DNA of 64,000 nucleotides from Massiliimicrobium timonense (GCF_002160865.1 NZ_NFLJ01000003.1:1-64000), one strand, 5' to 3'; shown: positions 10,237-19,503, counted from the stretch's first letter. The notes: generated by a model from the letters alone, not told the origin. Made by a program: numbers and translations.

Positions 10237-10440
10237 TGTCTATGTTATTGAATGATATCAGAATTCTATTAGTCCTCGTTTCATAAACCGGGTGTATTTC
10301 ATATTTTCTCGTGCTTAGCAATATATTTTCTATACTATTGTGAACCATGAATATACAATAATGATATGGAATTAATCAATTTCATTGTTATAAGTGTTAA
10401 TTTGATTATTAGAGTTGTTTGTATTGAAGATAGAGAACTT
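10237..10440. other. Intergenic stretch without recognised features
   Basis: AT-rich, stop-rich in all frames; no promoter, gene or repeat that I can support. Confidence 0.5.
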
Positions 10441-10467
10441 AAAAAAGGTACTTAATTATACCTTTTT
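10441..10467. terminator. Hairpin terminator after the flavodoxin-like pair
   Basis: AAAAAGGTA/TACCTTTTT stem around an 8-nt loop; works in both directions and ends the minus-strand flavodoxin-like transcript. Confidence 0.7.
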
Positions 10468-10482
10468 AGTCTAAAATAGTAT

Positions 10483-11088
10483 CTAGTTTTCAATATCCAT
10501 TATTGACATTTGCTCTTTTGTAATACCATTCTTTTTTCCATAATTTTCCCAATATTTTGTAGATGCTTTTACAAAAACTTTTTTTGGCAAAGGCATTGTT
10601 ACTTTCAAGGATACATTTTTTTCTTTTGTGATTGCTAAAGAAAATTTTTTAATCTTCCATTCAACTAATTTTTGGAAAGGTGTTGTTAATATAGCTTCAC
10701 CACTACCAATACGTAAAACTGATCCAAATGAATATCCTTGACTTTGACAGAAGAATTGTATCATCTTTACAGCAATATCATTTTGATTTGGCTCTATAAA
10801 TCCACAATTTATCATGATGCAAAATTTAGGCTTTTGACTTGGAGAATTTATCTCCAATGTTTTTAGGAAATTTAATAGTGTTACGGGTATACTATCTGCA
10901 TAAAGTGGGAAAACAAGTAAAACATGCGTAAAATCATTCATCTTTTTACAAAGTTCTAAGTGATTATTCTTTGTGATTGTAAAATATTCAGTTGGCATTG
11001 GACTCTTTGCTTGAAATATTTTTGCATATTTTTGCGAATTAGATCTTGGAGCACGAGGACTTCCGTTAATAATCATTATTTTTCCCAT
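10483..11088 (-). CDS. Flavodoxin-like NAD(P)H-dependent oxidoreductase
   Basis: A 201-aa protein of the NADPH-dependent FMN reductase/flavodoxin fold. The N terminus MGKIMIINGSPRAPRSNS is the phosphate-binding loop for FMN, and FPLYADSIPVTLLNFL is the second flavin-contact loop. It overlaps the previous gene (11076-11588) by 13 bp, so the two form an operon and may form a heteromeric flavoprotein. Electron donor and acceptor cannot be read from the sequence. Confidence 0.8.
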   Translation of the reverse strand: MGKIMIINGSPRAPRSNSQKYAKIFQAKSPMPTEYFTITKNNHLELCKKMNDFTHVLLVFPLYADSIPVTLLNFLKTLEINSPSQKPKFCIMINCGFIEPNQNDIAVKMIQFFCQSQGYSFGSVLRIGSGEAILTTPFQKLVEWKIKKFSLAITKEKNVSLKVTMPLPKKVFVKASTKYWENYGKKNGITKEQMSIMDIEN

Positions 11089-11588
11089 GATGATATCACG
11101 TCCCTTACAGTTTGTTCAAGTTCATTTTCCTTTACAAAAATAATTTGATAGCTTTCAAAACACATGTTTTTAGCATTTCTTTTAATAAGTTGTTTAAAAA
11201 TATTTTTTTCTTCATCCGATATATTACCATAGCCAATAATAACGGCATGTTTCAAGGCAACGTTTCTTTGTACATGATGTGTTTCTCCGTGCAATAAGCG
11301 AATAAATGCCTGTTGTACGGGGATAGATCTTTCTAACATTGTTTTCATGATGGTATCATAACCACCATATTTAATTTTACTTACATAAATGATTTTATCA
11401 CTATATGCAATTTTAGGATAAACTTTAATAGCATCATCACGTATAATACATTTTCCAGGTGTTTTTACCCAGCAACTAAAACAGCCGACACAATTTGTAA
11501 TGTTTAATTCTGAAAGGTCAATCAAATTATAGGTTGATTCATCTTCTGTAGATAAATCTATTCTTCGATCACTTAGAATAAGGTGCAT
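11076..11588 (-). CDS. Flavodoxin/NADPH-dependent FMN reductase family protein
   Basis: A 170-aa protein resembling iron-sulfur flavoprotein/FMN reductase family members: NCVGCFSCWVKTPGKCIIRDD is the central Cys-containing loop typical of multimeric flavodoxins, and KYGGYDTIMKTMLERSIP follows the flavin loop. The N terminus is shorter than usual and lacks the GSPR phosphate loop, which is present in the downstream partner gene. That split suggests the two proteins either act together or arose by division of a longer ancestor. First gene of the pair. Confidence 0.75.
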   Translation of the reverse strand: MHLILSDRRIDLSTEDESTYNLIDLSELNITNCVGCFSCWVKTPGKCIIRDDAIKVYPKIAYSDKIIYVSKIKYGGYDTIMKTMLERSIPVQQAFIRLLHGETHHVQRNVALKHAVIIGYGNISDEEKNIFKQLIKRNAKNMCFESYQIIFVKENELEQTVRDVISSWEK

Positions 11589-11927
11589 ATTTTTCTCCTC
11601 TCATTATATTATCCATTCATGCTTTATGCTCTTTTGGTTATAGTCTACCATAACGCTTGATAATTGTAAAATTATATACTTTTTATCATTTGAGAAGAAA
11701 AAGCTAACGAAATAATTGTTTTTAAAGGGTTGATTTCATCCCATTTTTTTCTGCTTTTGTACGCAATGTTTTTACATAGCTATATCTTTTAAATTGAAAA
11801 ACCATTTTCACTTTTCTTTTTTCAAAAAGAACACCTTTTAAAAGAAAAAATCTTATCATTGAGATTGATTATTTTCAAATCTAATCATAAATATAATTGA
11901 AATAAATTACCATAATTTAATTGTATC
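11589..11927. other. Gap upstream of the flavodoxin-like pair
   Basis: Contains the promoter region of the minus-strand flavodoxin-like genes (TATAAC-like -10 near 11640-11650, not well resolved) and, at 11703-11736, a diverged copy of the hairpin half found at 10185-10218. No gene seen. Confidence 0.4.
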
Positions 11928-11975
11928 AAAAAAGACAAGATATATCAGCATGATACTAGCAGTATTGTCTTTTTT
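11928..11975. terminator. Bidirectional terminator after pepA
   Basis: AAAAAAGACAA (11928-11938) pairs perfectly with TTGTCTTTTTT (11965-11975), with further weak pairing inside the loop. It ends the minus-strand GH13-pepA transcript. Confidence 0.75.
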
Positions 11976-12004
11976 ATAATGTGTTATTTCTTACAGCTTT
12001 TTTA

Positions 12005-13369
12005 CTACTCTAAAAATACTGCGATACTTCTAACCATGACTCCGGTTGCTCCAATATTTGGTTTTTTTGCAGTAGAAGCAATATCCAAATGAATCCACTG
12101 TATGTCTTTTTCAACAAATGCTTCTAAAAAGTTAGCCGCAACACTGGCATCACCACCAAGTGTCATTGAACAATTTGTCATATCAGCACTATTTGATTTT
12201 AATTTATCAAAATATTCTTGATCTAATGGTAATCGCCATCCTTTTTCATCTGCTGCTTTCATAGCTTCTTCAAATTTATGATAATAGTCATCGTCATTAC
12301 TGAAAACAGCTGTGTAGACATCGCCTAAAGCTGGACCGGTCAATGTTCCTAAATCAATGATGGCTTGAACACCAAGTTGTTTAGCATAAGTCATCGCATC
12401 GCAAAGAACTAATCTTCCTTCGGCATCGGTAGTCGTGATTTCTACTGTTTTTCCAGATAATGTTGTGATGACATCCTGTGGTTTATATGCCTTTCCACTA
12501 ACAAGATTCTCAGTGACTGGTACGATTCCATACACATTTGTCTTCGCTTGACTTCTTGCCAGTATCTGCATAACTCCTAGCACATCTGCTCCTCCACACA
12601 TGTCATATTTCATTCCATAGCTATTTCCTTTAAGATTGTATCCTCCTGAGTCAAATGTCAGCCCTTTTCCTATCACTGCCTTATATGCATTGTCACCATC
12701 TCCATTATGCTTAAGAACAATCATATATGCAGGAATATCACTTCCCTGATTGACTGATAGGATTCCTCCTGCTTTCATATCTTCTAGCTGTGCCTTATCA
12801 AGAATGGTACATTCCATACCATAATCTTTAGCCAACTGAATGGATTCCTTGACCATTTCATCTGGTGTCATTAGATTAGATGGTGTATCAGCCAGTCTTC
12901 TGGCATAGTTGATACCTTCGCCATAGATGCTAGCTTCATTGATTTCATCTTGAACATCTACTGATGCAAGAACATCCATATTCATGATAGGTTTCGCATC
13001 ATGTCCGATCTTTCTTTCTTCATATTGAGCTAAGATATGTGATTCTAACCAGGCTCTTACCAATATTGATTGATTATCTAAATGATTCACAACAAGCTGT
13101 ACAGATTGCTTGATATCTTTGGATACAGTAGTAGCTATCTTTCTTAGCTTGTCTGTTGTGATTTCATTTTGTTTTCCCAGACCTACAAAGAGAATATAAG
13201 AGAAAGGATATTTTCCAAAAGTATGAATCTGAGTGATTTTAGAAAAGTCCTTATCAATATCTTGAGTGATATCATATCCTAGTGTATCAATGATATCTTG
13301 GCATACAGATTGTTCTTGATATATAGGATAAATCATAACGTTATTGTTGAATTGTTTAATTTGTTGCAT
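12005..13369 (-). CDS. pepA: Leucyl aminopeptidase, M17 family
   Basis: A cytosolic metallo-aminopeptidase (454 aa) removing N-terminal residues from peptides. The C-terminal catalytic domain carries the M17 motifs: KGLTFDSGGYNLK (metal ligand Asp and Lys), YDMCGGADVLG, and TTDAEGRL (the NTDAEGRL signature with Thr for Asn). The N-terminal macro-like domain is shorter and divergent. Only 12 bp separate it from the upstream GH13 gene, so they are probably co-transcribed. Confidence 0.93.
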   Translation of the reverse strand: MQQIKQFNNNVMIYPIYQEQSVCQDIIDTLGYDITQDIDKDFSKITQIHTFGKYPFSYILFVGLGKQNEITTDKLRKIATTVSKDIKQSVQLVVNHLDNQSILVRAWLESHILAQYEERKIGHDAKPIMNMDVLASVDVQDEINEASIYGEGINYARRLADTPSNLMTPDEMVKESIQLAKDYGMECTILDKAQLEDMKAGGILSVNQGSDIPAYMIVLKHNGDGDNAYKAVIGKGLTFDSGGYNLKGNSYGMKYDMCGGADVLGVMQILARSQAKTNVYGIVPVTENLVSGKAYKPQDVITTLSGKTVEITTTDAEGRLVLCDAMTYAKQLGVQAIIDLGTLTGPALGDVYTAVFSNDDDYYHKFEEAMKAADEKGWRLPLDQEYFDKLKSNSADMTNCSMTLGGDASVAANFLEAFVEKDIQWIHLDIASTAKKPNIGATGVMVRSIAVFLE

Positions 13370-13381
13370 GTTGTAACCCTC

Positions 13382-15046
13382 TTATAAAAGTATAATCATA
13401 GATTGATATGGAGAAAGTTGAATTTGATGATCATAAATATGAATGTCATCATTGGATAAAAGAACCTTTGAGTAGTGTTCTAGAGGGAATGATGTTGTTT
13501 TATTTTGTAGATTTTGAATACATAAGATTTGATTTTGTTTATCTTGTCTTATATAAGCAATGACATATTCTTCACTATCTAATGGAGTAAAATCACCATA
13601 AACAAAAGTCTGATGATATAAAGGATTTTGTCTTAACGCAATCATCTGTTTATAATAAGATAAGACAGAATCAGAATCATTGATTTCTCCAGCAACATTG
13701 ATTTCCTTATAATATTCATTATTAGCCAACCAAGGTTTTGTATCACTGAATCCAGCATAACGTTGATTGTTCCAGCTCATAGGTGAACGTGTATTATCAC
13801 GGCTACGACGATTGACAAAGTCTAAAGCTTCTTCTTCGCTATAACCTTCCTGTAAAGCTCTACGATATTGAGCATGTGAATTAAGATCATCAAAATCATT
13901 GATAGAAAGTCTATGATTGTTGATGGTTCCAATTTCTTCGCCTTGATAGATAAAAGGTGTTCCCTTTAAAAACATAAATAATTGACCTAATGCTTTTGCA
14001 ACTTTAGGAGTACGTTCTTGAGGATTACGAATGAGTCTATTTAAACTTCTTTGCATATCATGATTTTCTAAAAAGACACCACACCATCCTGTTTTAAAGA
14101 TTTCTTTTTGACTTAAAAATAACTTATCTTTATATTCCTGCATTGTCCAATTTTGAAGTGGGAACCATTCTTCATGTTCAGTAATATCAATATGCGAATA
14201 ATTAAAATCAAACATCATTGAAAAACAACCTTTTTCACCAATAAAAATATCTAATTGATGATAAGGAACACCAACAGCTTCAGCAACAGTCATACATTGA
14301 TGAACATCAAATGTTTTTTCTCTTAATTCTTTAAAGAAGACTTCAATTCCGGGTTGATTTCTTGCAAATTCAAAACATGAAGATAAACCATCAGCACCAT
14401 CTACTGGACCATCTTGCCAACTTTGATCCTTTTTTATAAAGTTAATAGCGTCAACTCTAAAACCAGCAATCCCTTTATCTAACCACCAGTTAATCATACG
14501 ATAAATATCTTCACGCATTTGAGGATTTTCCCAATTCAAATCAGGTTGTTTTTTAGAAAAAGAATGAAAATAATACATATTGTCTTCGTGAGGGACTTTT
14601 TCCCAAACAGAACCACTAAAAACAGAACGCCAGTTTGTTGGGGGTTGATCATTTTTTCCTTCTTTAAAAATATAATAGTTTCGATAAGGACTATCAGGAT
14701 TTTTCAATGCTTCTTGAAACCATGCATGTTCATCAGAAGTATGATTAATCACTAAATCCATAATAATTTTGATATGTCTTTCTTTCGCTTTTTGGATGAG
14801 TTCATCAATATCCTCCATTGTTCCAAAATCTGGATGAATCTGATAATAATCAGAAATATCATAACCATTATCATCCATTGGAGATTGATAAACAGGACAA
14901 ATCCAAAGCATTGTCACACCTAAATCTTCTAAATAATCTAATTTTTCAATAATTCCTTGAATATCACCTATCCCATCATGATTACTATCTTTAAAACTCT
15001 TTGGATAGATTTGATAAACAATTTCTTCTTTCCACCATTCTTGCAT
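13382..15046 (-). CDS. Alpha-glucosidase, GH13 (oligo-1,6-glucosidase type)
   Basis: A cytosolic GH13 glucosidase (554 aa) hydrolysing isomalto- or malto-oligosaccharides. Conserved regions: DLVINHTSDEH (region I), GFRVDAINFI (nucleophile Asp), TVAEAVGV (acid/base Glu), ENHDMQRS (transition-state Asp), and the N-terminal WWKEEIVYQIYPKSFKDSNHDGIGD typical of oligo-1,6-glucosidase/trehalose-6-phosphate hydrolase. Start: the ATG at 15046, because GAGGTG sits 6 nt upstream; a longer GTG start would be inside that site. Whether it prefers isomaltose, sucrose or trehalose-6-phosphate cannot be settled without alignment. Confidence 0.9.
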   Translation of the reverse strand: MQEWWKEEIVYQIYPKSFKDSNHDGIGDIQGIIEKLDYLEDLGVTMLWICPVYQSPMDDNGYDISDYYQIHPDFGTMEDIDELIQKAKERHIKIIMDLVINHTSDEHAWFQEALKNPDSPYRNYYIFKEGKNDQPPTNWRSVFSGSVWEKVPHEDNMYYFHSFSKKQPDLNWENPQMREDIYRMINWWLDKGIAGFRVDAINFIKKDQSWQDGPVDGADGLSSCFEFARNQPGIEVFFKELREKTFDVHQCMTVAEAVGVPYHQLDIFIGEKGCFSMMFDFNYSHIDITEHEEWFPLQNWTMQEYKDKLFLSQKEIFKTGWCGVFLENHDMQRSLNRLIRNPQERTPKVAKALGQLFMFLKGTPFIYQGEEIGTINNHRLSINDFDDLNSHAQYRRALQEGYSEEEALDFVNRRSRDNTRSPMSWNNQRYAGFSDTKPWLANNEYYKEINVAGEINDSDSVLSYYKQMIALRQNPLYHQTFVYGDFTPLDSEEYVIAYIRQDKQNQILCIQNLQNKTTSFPLEHYSKVLLSNDDIHIYDHQIQLSPYQSMIILL

Positions 15047-15065
15047 TATAATCACCTCTACTCAA

Positions 15066-15071
15066 ATTATA
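15066..15071 (-). promoter_or_regulatory. Probable -10 element of the GH13-pepA operon
   Basis: TATAAT on the minus strand preceded by TG one base upstream (extended -10); the -35 region is weak. No catabolite response element was seen here. Confidence 0.5.
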
Positions 15072-15139
15072 ACATGAACATCTCTATCATTTTACATTTT
15101 TTCATGTTTTTCATATAATAAGAAAAAGGAGTTGAGAAT

Positions 15140-15937
15140 ATGTTATATAGAGATGGACATATGCACTTAGAAAATGGACCACTAACAAAAGAATATGTTT
15201 TACAGTTTGTAGAAGCTGCTCATCAAAAAGGATTGGATGAAATCCAGATATTAGATCATACTCATCGCTTTATTGAATTTGAGCCTATTTATGAAGATTT
15301 AAAAGTATATGATGTTCAAAAAACATGGTTAGAAAATAAAACCATGAAATTTAAAGACCAATTAAGTGATTATATTGATTTAATGAAAGATATTCAAAAA
15401 ATGGATTTACCTGTCAAAGTTAAATATGGATTAGAAGTCTGTTATGTTCCTCAATATAAACAAAAGATTAAAGAAATCATCGATTCATATTCATTTGATT
15501 TTCTTGTTGGAGCAATTCATTCTATTGATGGTATTTTATATGATATGAGTTTTTCAAAAGAATTATTATGGAATCGTTATGATGTTGATGATATTTATCA
15601 TAGATATTATGAGTTAGTCTTTCAGTTAATAGAATCTGATTTATTTACACAATTAGCCCATCCCGATACAATTAAACTGTTTCAGATTTATCCAACATAT
15701 GATTTAAAACCAACCTATCGAAAAATGGCAACTCTTTTAAAACAACATCATATGAAAGCAGAAAATAATGTTGGTTGTTATTATCGTTATGGACATCCTG
15801 ATTTAGGGTTGTCTGATGAACTTCTTCGTATTTTGAAAGAATATCAAGTAGAGATGATTTATGCTTCGGATGCTCATCAACCAGAAGATGTAGGTCATTC
15901 TATTAAAGAAGCAATGCTAAGACTGAATGAAGATTAA
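15140..15937 (+). CDS. PHP-domain phosphatase, HisJ (histidinol-phosphatase) type
   Basis: A 265-aa PHP hydrolase. Metal ligands: DGHMH near the N terminus, DHTHRF, GLEVCY, GAIHSID, QLAHPD and the C-terminal YASDAH, in the order of HisK/HisJ histidinol-phosphatases. No histidine biosynthesis genes are near; instead serC and serA follow in the same direction after a terminator. It may therefore act on another phosphomonoester, possibly phosphoserine (inference). Confidence 0.85.
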   Translation: MLYRDGHMHLENGPLTKEYVLQFVEAAHQKGLDEIQILDHTHRFIEFEPIYEDLKVYDVQKTWLENKTMKFKDQLSDYIDLMKDIQKMDLPVKVKYGLEVCYVPQYKQKIKEIIDSYSFDFLVGAIHSIDGILYDMSFSKELLWNRYDVDDIYHRYYELVFQLIESDLFTQLAHPDTIKLFQIYPTYDLKPTYRKMATLLKQHHMKAENNVGCYYRYGHPDLGLSDELLRILKEYQVEMIYASDAHQPEDVGHSIKEAMLRLNED

Positions 15938-15963
15938 GGAACTATGATTCTTAATCTTTTTTA
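15931..15963 (+). terminator. Terminator after the PHP phosphatase gene
   Basis: AGATTAAG/CTTAATCT stem with an 11-nt loop followed by a T-run; the left arm contains the stop codon. Confidence 0.8.
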
Positions 15964-16007
15964 TTCTTTTTTGAAAATAGGTGAATATATTATAAAGGTG
16001 ATGAAAG

Positions 16008-16073
16008 ATGGTTGATATTGTATACAATATATGATTGTTTTATTACAAATTATGAAAAATTATAAAATTAATT
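16008..16073 (+). CDS. Possible 21-residue leader ORF upstream of serC
   Basis: A short frame with ATG 7 nt after AAAGGTG encodes a hydrophobic 21-residue peptide and ends just before the serC -35 element. It lacks a Ser codon run, so it is not an obvious attenuation peptide. A 14-bp palindrome ATATTGTACAATAT lies within it at 16015-16028. May be chance. Confidence 0.2.
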
Positions 16074-16099
16074 GATAAATTTGTATAAATCATATATAA
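16070..16099 (+). promoter_or_regulatory. Promoter of serC-serA
   Basis: TTGATA (16070-16075), 18-bp spacer, TATAAT (16094-16099), followed by an AAGGAGG ribosome binding site before serC. Confidence 0.65.
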
Positions 16100-16132
16100 T
16101 ATCATCATATTTTGTAAAAGGAGGATGTCGTT

Positions 16133-17215
16133 ATGACAAAAAGAGTTTATAACTTTTCAGCAGGTCCATCAACATTACCTGTATCAGTATTAGAGAATAT
16201 TGCTTCACAAATGTTAAACTATCACGATAGTGGTATGAGCGTTATGGAAATGAGTCATCGATCATCATCCTATCTTGAAATCTTTAATGAAACAAAAGCT
16301 ATGTTAAAGAAAGTTATGAATATACCGGATGATTATCAGATATTATTTATTCAAGGTGGGGCAACACAACAGTTTTCAACCATTCCTTTGAATTTGATGA
16401 AAAATGGAAAAGCAGATTATATTGTGACAGGTTCTTTTTCAAAGAAAGCAGCTCAAGAAGCACAGAAGTTTGGAGATGTGCATATTGCTTATGATGGTAG
16501 TGACCAAGATTTTAAACATATTCCAACACAGGATGAATTAAATATAAGAGAAGATGCATCATATGTTCATTTGTGTTCTAATAATACAATTTATGGAACT
16601 GAGTGGAAATATGTTCCTGATACACATGGGATTCCTATTGTGGCTGATATGTCTTCAAATATTTTATCAAAGCCTATCAATGTGAGTGATTATGGTATGA
16701 TTTATGCTGGAGCACAAAAGAATATGGGTATTGCTGGTTTAGGTGTAGTGATTGTTAGAGAAGATTTGATACAAGAACATCAAGAAAAAATACCAGTATT
16801 AATAGAATATGATACATTATCTAAAAATGATTCTATGTATAATACGCCACCAACATTTTCTATTTATGTACTAGGAGAAGTTTTAAAATGGATTGATTCT
16901 TTAGGTGGTTTAGAAGTTATGCAAAAGAGAAATGAAGAAAAAGCAAAACTTCTTTATGACTATTTAGACCAAAGTGATTTCTATAAGGCACATAGTTATC
17001 CAGAGAACCGTTCTATGATGAATGTCACATTTACTTGTCCAAGTCAAGAATTAGATGCCAAGTTTGTCAAGGAATCTGTTGAAGCAGGAATGACAAATTT
17101 AAAAGGTCATCGTTCTGTAGGTGGTATTCGTGCTTCTATATATAATGCTATGGAAAAAGAAGGCGTAGAAACATTGGTTGCTTTTATGAAAAAATTTGAA
17201 GAAGAAAATAGGTGA
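16133..17215 (+). CDS. serC: Phosphoserine aminotransferase
   Basis: PLP enzyme (360 aa) converting 3-phosphohydroxypyruvate and glutamate to phosphoserine, second step of serine synthesis. N-terminal NFSAGPSTLP, QGGATQQF, ADMSSNILS and the PLP lysine in GAQKNMGIAG are all present; the C-terminal GHRSVGGIRASIYNA motif is intact. It is 5 bp from serA, a typical serCA operon. Confidence 0.97.
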   Translation: MTKRVYNFSAGPSTLPVSVLENIASQMLNYHDSGMSVMEMSHRSSSYLEIFNETKAMLKKVMNIPDDYQILFIQGGATQQFSTIPLNLMKNGKADYIVTGSFSKKAAQEAQKFGDVHIAYDGSDQDFKHIPTQDELNIREDASYVHLCSNNTIYGTEWKYVPDTHGIPIVADMSSNILSKPINVSDYGMIYAGAQKNMGIAGLGVVIVREDLIQEHQEKIPVLIEYDTLSKNDSMYNTPPTFSIYVLGEVLKWIDSLGGLEVMQKRNEEKAKLLYDYLDQSDFYKAHSYPENRSMMNVTFTCPSQELDAKFVKESVEAGMTNLKGHRSVGGIRASIYNAMEKEGVETLVAFMKKFEEENR

Positions 17216-17220
17216 GATGA

Positions 17221-18372
17221 ATGTATAAAATCAAGTTAATGAATAAAATTTCTAAAGTAGGGACAGATTTGTTTGGACAACAATATCAAATAGGAGAAGA
17301 TATAGAGAACGAAGATGGTATTTTGGTGCGTTCTGCATCTCTACATGATTATCAATTTCCATCAACACTTTTAGCGATTGCCAGAGCAGGGGCAGGTGTG
17401 AATAATATTCCTATTGATCAGTGCAGTGAACAGGGGATTGTTGTTTTCAATACACCCGGAGCGAATGCGAATGCTGTTAAGGAGCTTGTTTTATGTGCAT
17501 TGTTTCTTTCTTCAAGACAAATTGTAGAAGGTATTGATTGGGTGAAAACGTTAAAAGGACAAGAGGGAGTTGGAAAACTTGTTGAAAAAGGGAAAAGTCA
17601 ATTTGTAGGACCGGAAATTGATGGGAAAAAGCTAGGTATTATAGGTTTAGGAGCTATAGGAGTTCATGTTGCTAATGCGGCAATTAAATTGGGGATGGAA
17701 GTTTATGGCTATGATCCATATATTTCTGTAGATGCTGCATGGGGTATGAGCAAATGGGTGAAAAATGCTCAAAATATGGATACGATTTTTAGTGAATGTG
17801 ACTATATTACACTTCATGCTCCAAGCACTCCTGAAACAAAAGCAATGATTAATCAAGAAAGCATTGCAAAGATGAAAGATGGAGTACGTATTATAAATTT
17901 TGCCAGAGCTGATTTGGTAGATTCTCAAGCTGTTTTAGAGGGGATTCAAAAGGGGAAAATCAAAAAGTATATAACAGATTTTGCAACAGAAGATATTATT
18001 GATCAAAAGGATGTTATCGTGATGCCGCATTTAGGAGCATCTACACCAGAATCAGAGGATAATTGTGCCATTATGGCGGTTAAAGAAATGCAAGACTATT
18101 TAGAGAATGGAAATATCACTCATTCTGTTAATTTACCATCTGTTCATGAACCACGTACGACAAAGTATCGTATTTGTTTGATTCATAAAAATGTTCCTAA
18201 TATGTTAGCACAGTTTGCAACATTATTTGCTAATAAGCATATTAATATTGAAAATATGGTGAATAAAGCCAAAGGAGAATATGCTTATACAATGATTGAT
18301 ACGCAAGATGTTGTTGATTGTGAAGAATTAAAGAATTTAGATCATGTAATTCAAGTAAGAGTTATTGAATAA
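17221..18372 (+). CDS. serA: D-3-phosphoglycerate dehydrogenase
   Basis: First enzyme of serine synthesis (383 aa), oxidising 3-phosphoglycerate with NAD+. Rossmann motif GLGAIGVHVAN, active-site NFARADLVD (Arg), and Glu-His pair with MPHLGAST. The C-terminal ~70 residues form an ACT domain (HKNVPNMLAQFATLFANKHINIENM), the usual site of serine feedback. No serB is adjacent. Confidence 0.95.
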   Translation: MYKIKLMNKISKVGTDLFGQQYQIGEDIENEDGILVRSASLHDYQFPSTLLAIARAGAGVNNIPIDQCSEQGIVVFNTPGANANAVKELVLCALFLSSRQIVEGIDWVKTLKGQEGVGKLVEKGKSQFVGPEIDGKKLGIIGLGAIGVHVANAAIKLGMEVYGYDPYISVDAAWGMSKWVKNAQNMDTIFSECDYITLHAPSTPETKAMINQESIAKMKDGVRIINFARADLVDSQAVLEGIQKGKIKKYITDFATEDIIDQKDVIVMPHLGASTPESEDNCAIMAVKEMQDYLENGNITHSVNLPSVHEPRTTKYRICLIHKNVPNMLAQFATLFANKHINIENMVNKAKGEYAYTMIDTQDVVDCEELKNLDHVIQVRVIE

Positions 18373-18397
18373 AGGCAAAATCAATTTTTGCCTTTTT
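18371..18397 (+). terminator. Terminator of serC-serA
   Basis: AAAGGCAAAA/TTTTGCCTTT stem with T-run, starting at the serA stop codon. Confidence 0.8.
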
Positions 18398-18484
18398 GTC
18401 ATATATGAATTCTATTTAAGAGAATGTTTTTTTTCATGAATGTAGAAATCTATGATAAAATAATGTCAAAGGGGATTGATATTT

Positions 18485-19468
18485 ATGAAAAAAATAATAG
18501 TTTTTGTCATGGCGATATTATTGTTATGTGGTTGTACATCATCTGAAACAACAAAGACAAATGCAACCACAACAAAACAACCAACAGTAGAAACACTTGA
18601 TACAGCACAAACATATACAATAGATGATCAACTTGAATTTGAAATCATAAAAACATCACTGACAAAAGAAATTGCACCAACAAATAAAAATAAAACATAT
18701 CAGTATCTTCAACCGATAGATCAGCAACATATTTTTATTGATATGATATTGAAAACAAAAAACTTATCAGATCAAGAATATGAACTTCATAATATATATC
18801 AAGGTACAATGCATTTTGCTCAAGAAGAACATGATATAGAATTGGCTATTGAATCATCATATTTTACACAATTAAGTACAACGGATACTTTAAAACCACA
18901 AGAAGAAAGATATGTTCATCTTTATTGTGAGGTGAAAAATGAAAACGAAAAAGATGTTCAAATGGATTTAAAAGTCATGAATCAAAAAGAATATCAATAT
19001 ACATTTTCTTTAGAAGAAGTTCATGAAGATTCTCAAGTCAAATCAATAGGTGATGTGATTAATTGTACAAGCTCACAAATTGTTTTATTAGATTATCAAC
19101 AAAGTGAACGTATTGAACCATCCCAAAAAGGATTTTTCTATAGTTATCATCCTACAGAAAATGATAATCAAATCTTTGTTGTATTATCATTAGAGATTCA
19201 AAATCAATCATCTTTAGATATTGATCCTTCCCAGTATCTTTATTGTGAATATCAAATAGATGAAGACATTATTCATTCACAAATCATCTTAGAAAGTGAA
19301 GATCATGAATCTATTTCAAAAAAAGGAAGTATCCTTGCAGGTCAAAAAAGAACATTATATTTGGCTATGCCTATTTTAAAAACACAAGCGAATAAAGAAG
19401 GAACATTAGAGCTATTTGTTGAAGGAAATACTTATGAGATTGATTGGCAAAGTTATCAAAATATGTGA
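18485..19468 (+). CDS. Lipoprotein of unknown function, DUF4352-like fold suspected
   Basis: A 327-aa secreted lipoprotein. The signal peptide MKKIIVFVMAILLLCGC ends in a lipobox (LCGC) with the lipidated Cys at residue 17, then a Thr/Lys-rich linker. The mature part has two similar-looking beta-rich halves (a set near residues 45-175 with IFIDMILKTKNLSDQEYE and one near 185-320 with QIFVVLSLEIQNQSSLD), each with the 'VxLxIxNxSxxxxxV' pattern of DUF4352/immunoglobulin-like domains. Start: the ATG at 18485, 10 nt after AAAGGGG; a TTG at 18476 is too close to the site. Stands alone between terminators. Confidence 0.7.
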   Translation: MKKIIVFVMAILLLCGCTSSETTKTNATTTKQPTVETLDTAQTYTIDDQLEFEIIKTSLTKEIAPTNKNKTYQYLQPIDQQHIFIDMILKTKNLSDQEYELHNIYQGTMHFAQEEHDIELAIESSYFTQLSTTDTLKPQEERYVHLYCEVKNENEKDVQMDLKVMNQKEYQYTFSLEEVHEDSQVKSIGDVINCTSSQIVLLDYQQSERIEPSQKGFFYSYHPTENDNQIFVVLSLEIQNQSSLDIDPSQYLYCEYQIDEDIIHSQIILESEDHESISKKGSILAGQKRTLYLAMPILKTQANKEGTLELFVEGNTYEIDWQSYQNM

Positions 19469-19470
19469 GA

Positions 19471-19503
19471 AACTTGAAAATTTTATTGTTTTCAAGTTTT
19501 TTT
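19471..19503 (+). terminator. Terminator after the lipoprotein gene
   Basis: AACTTGAAAA/TTTTCAAGTT perfect 10-bp stem with an 8-nt loop and T-run. Confidence 0.85.

Noticed and set aside
16008-16132. Serine attenuator or T-box leader before serC
   Set aside because: No Ser codon run, no T-box motif and no terminator between the short ORF and serC.
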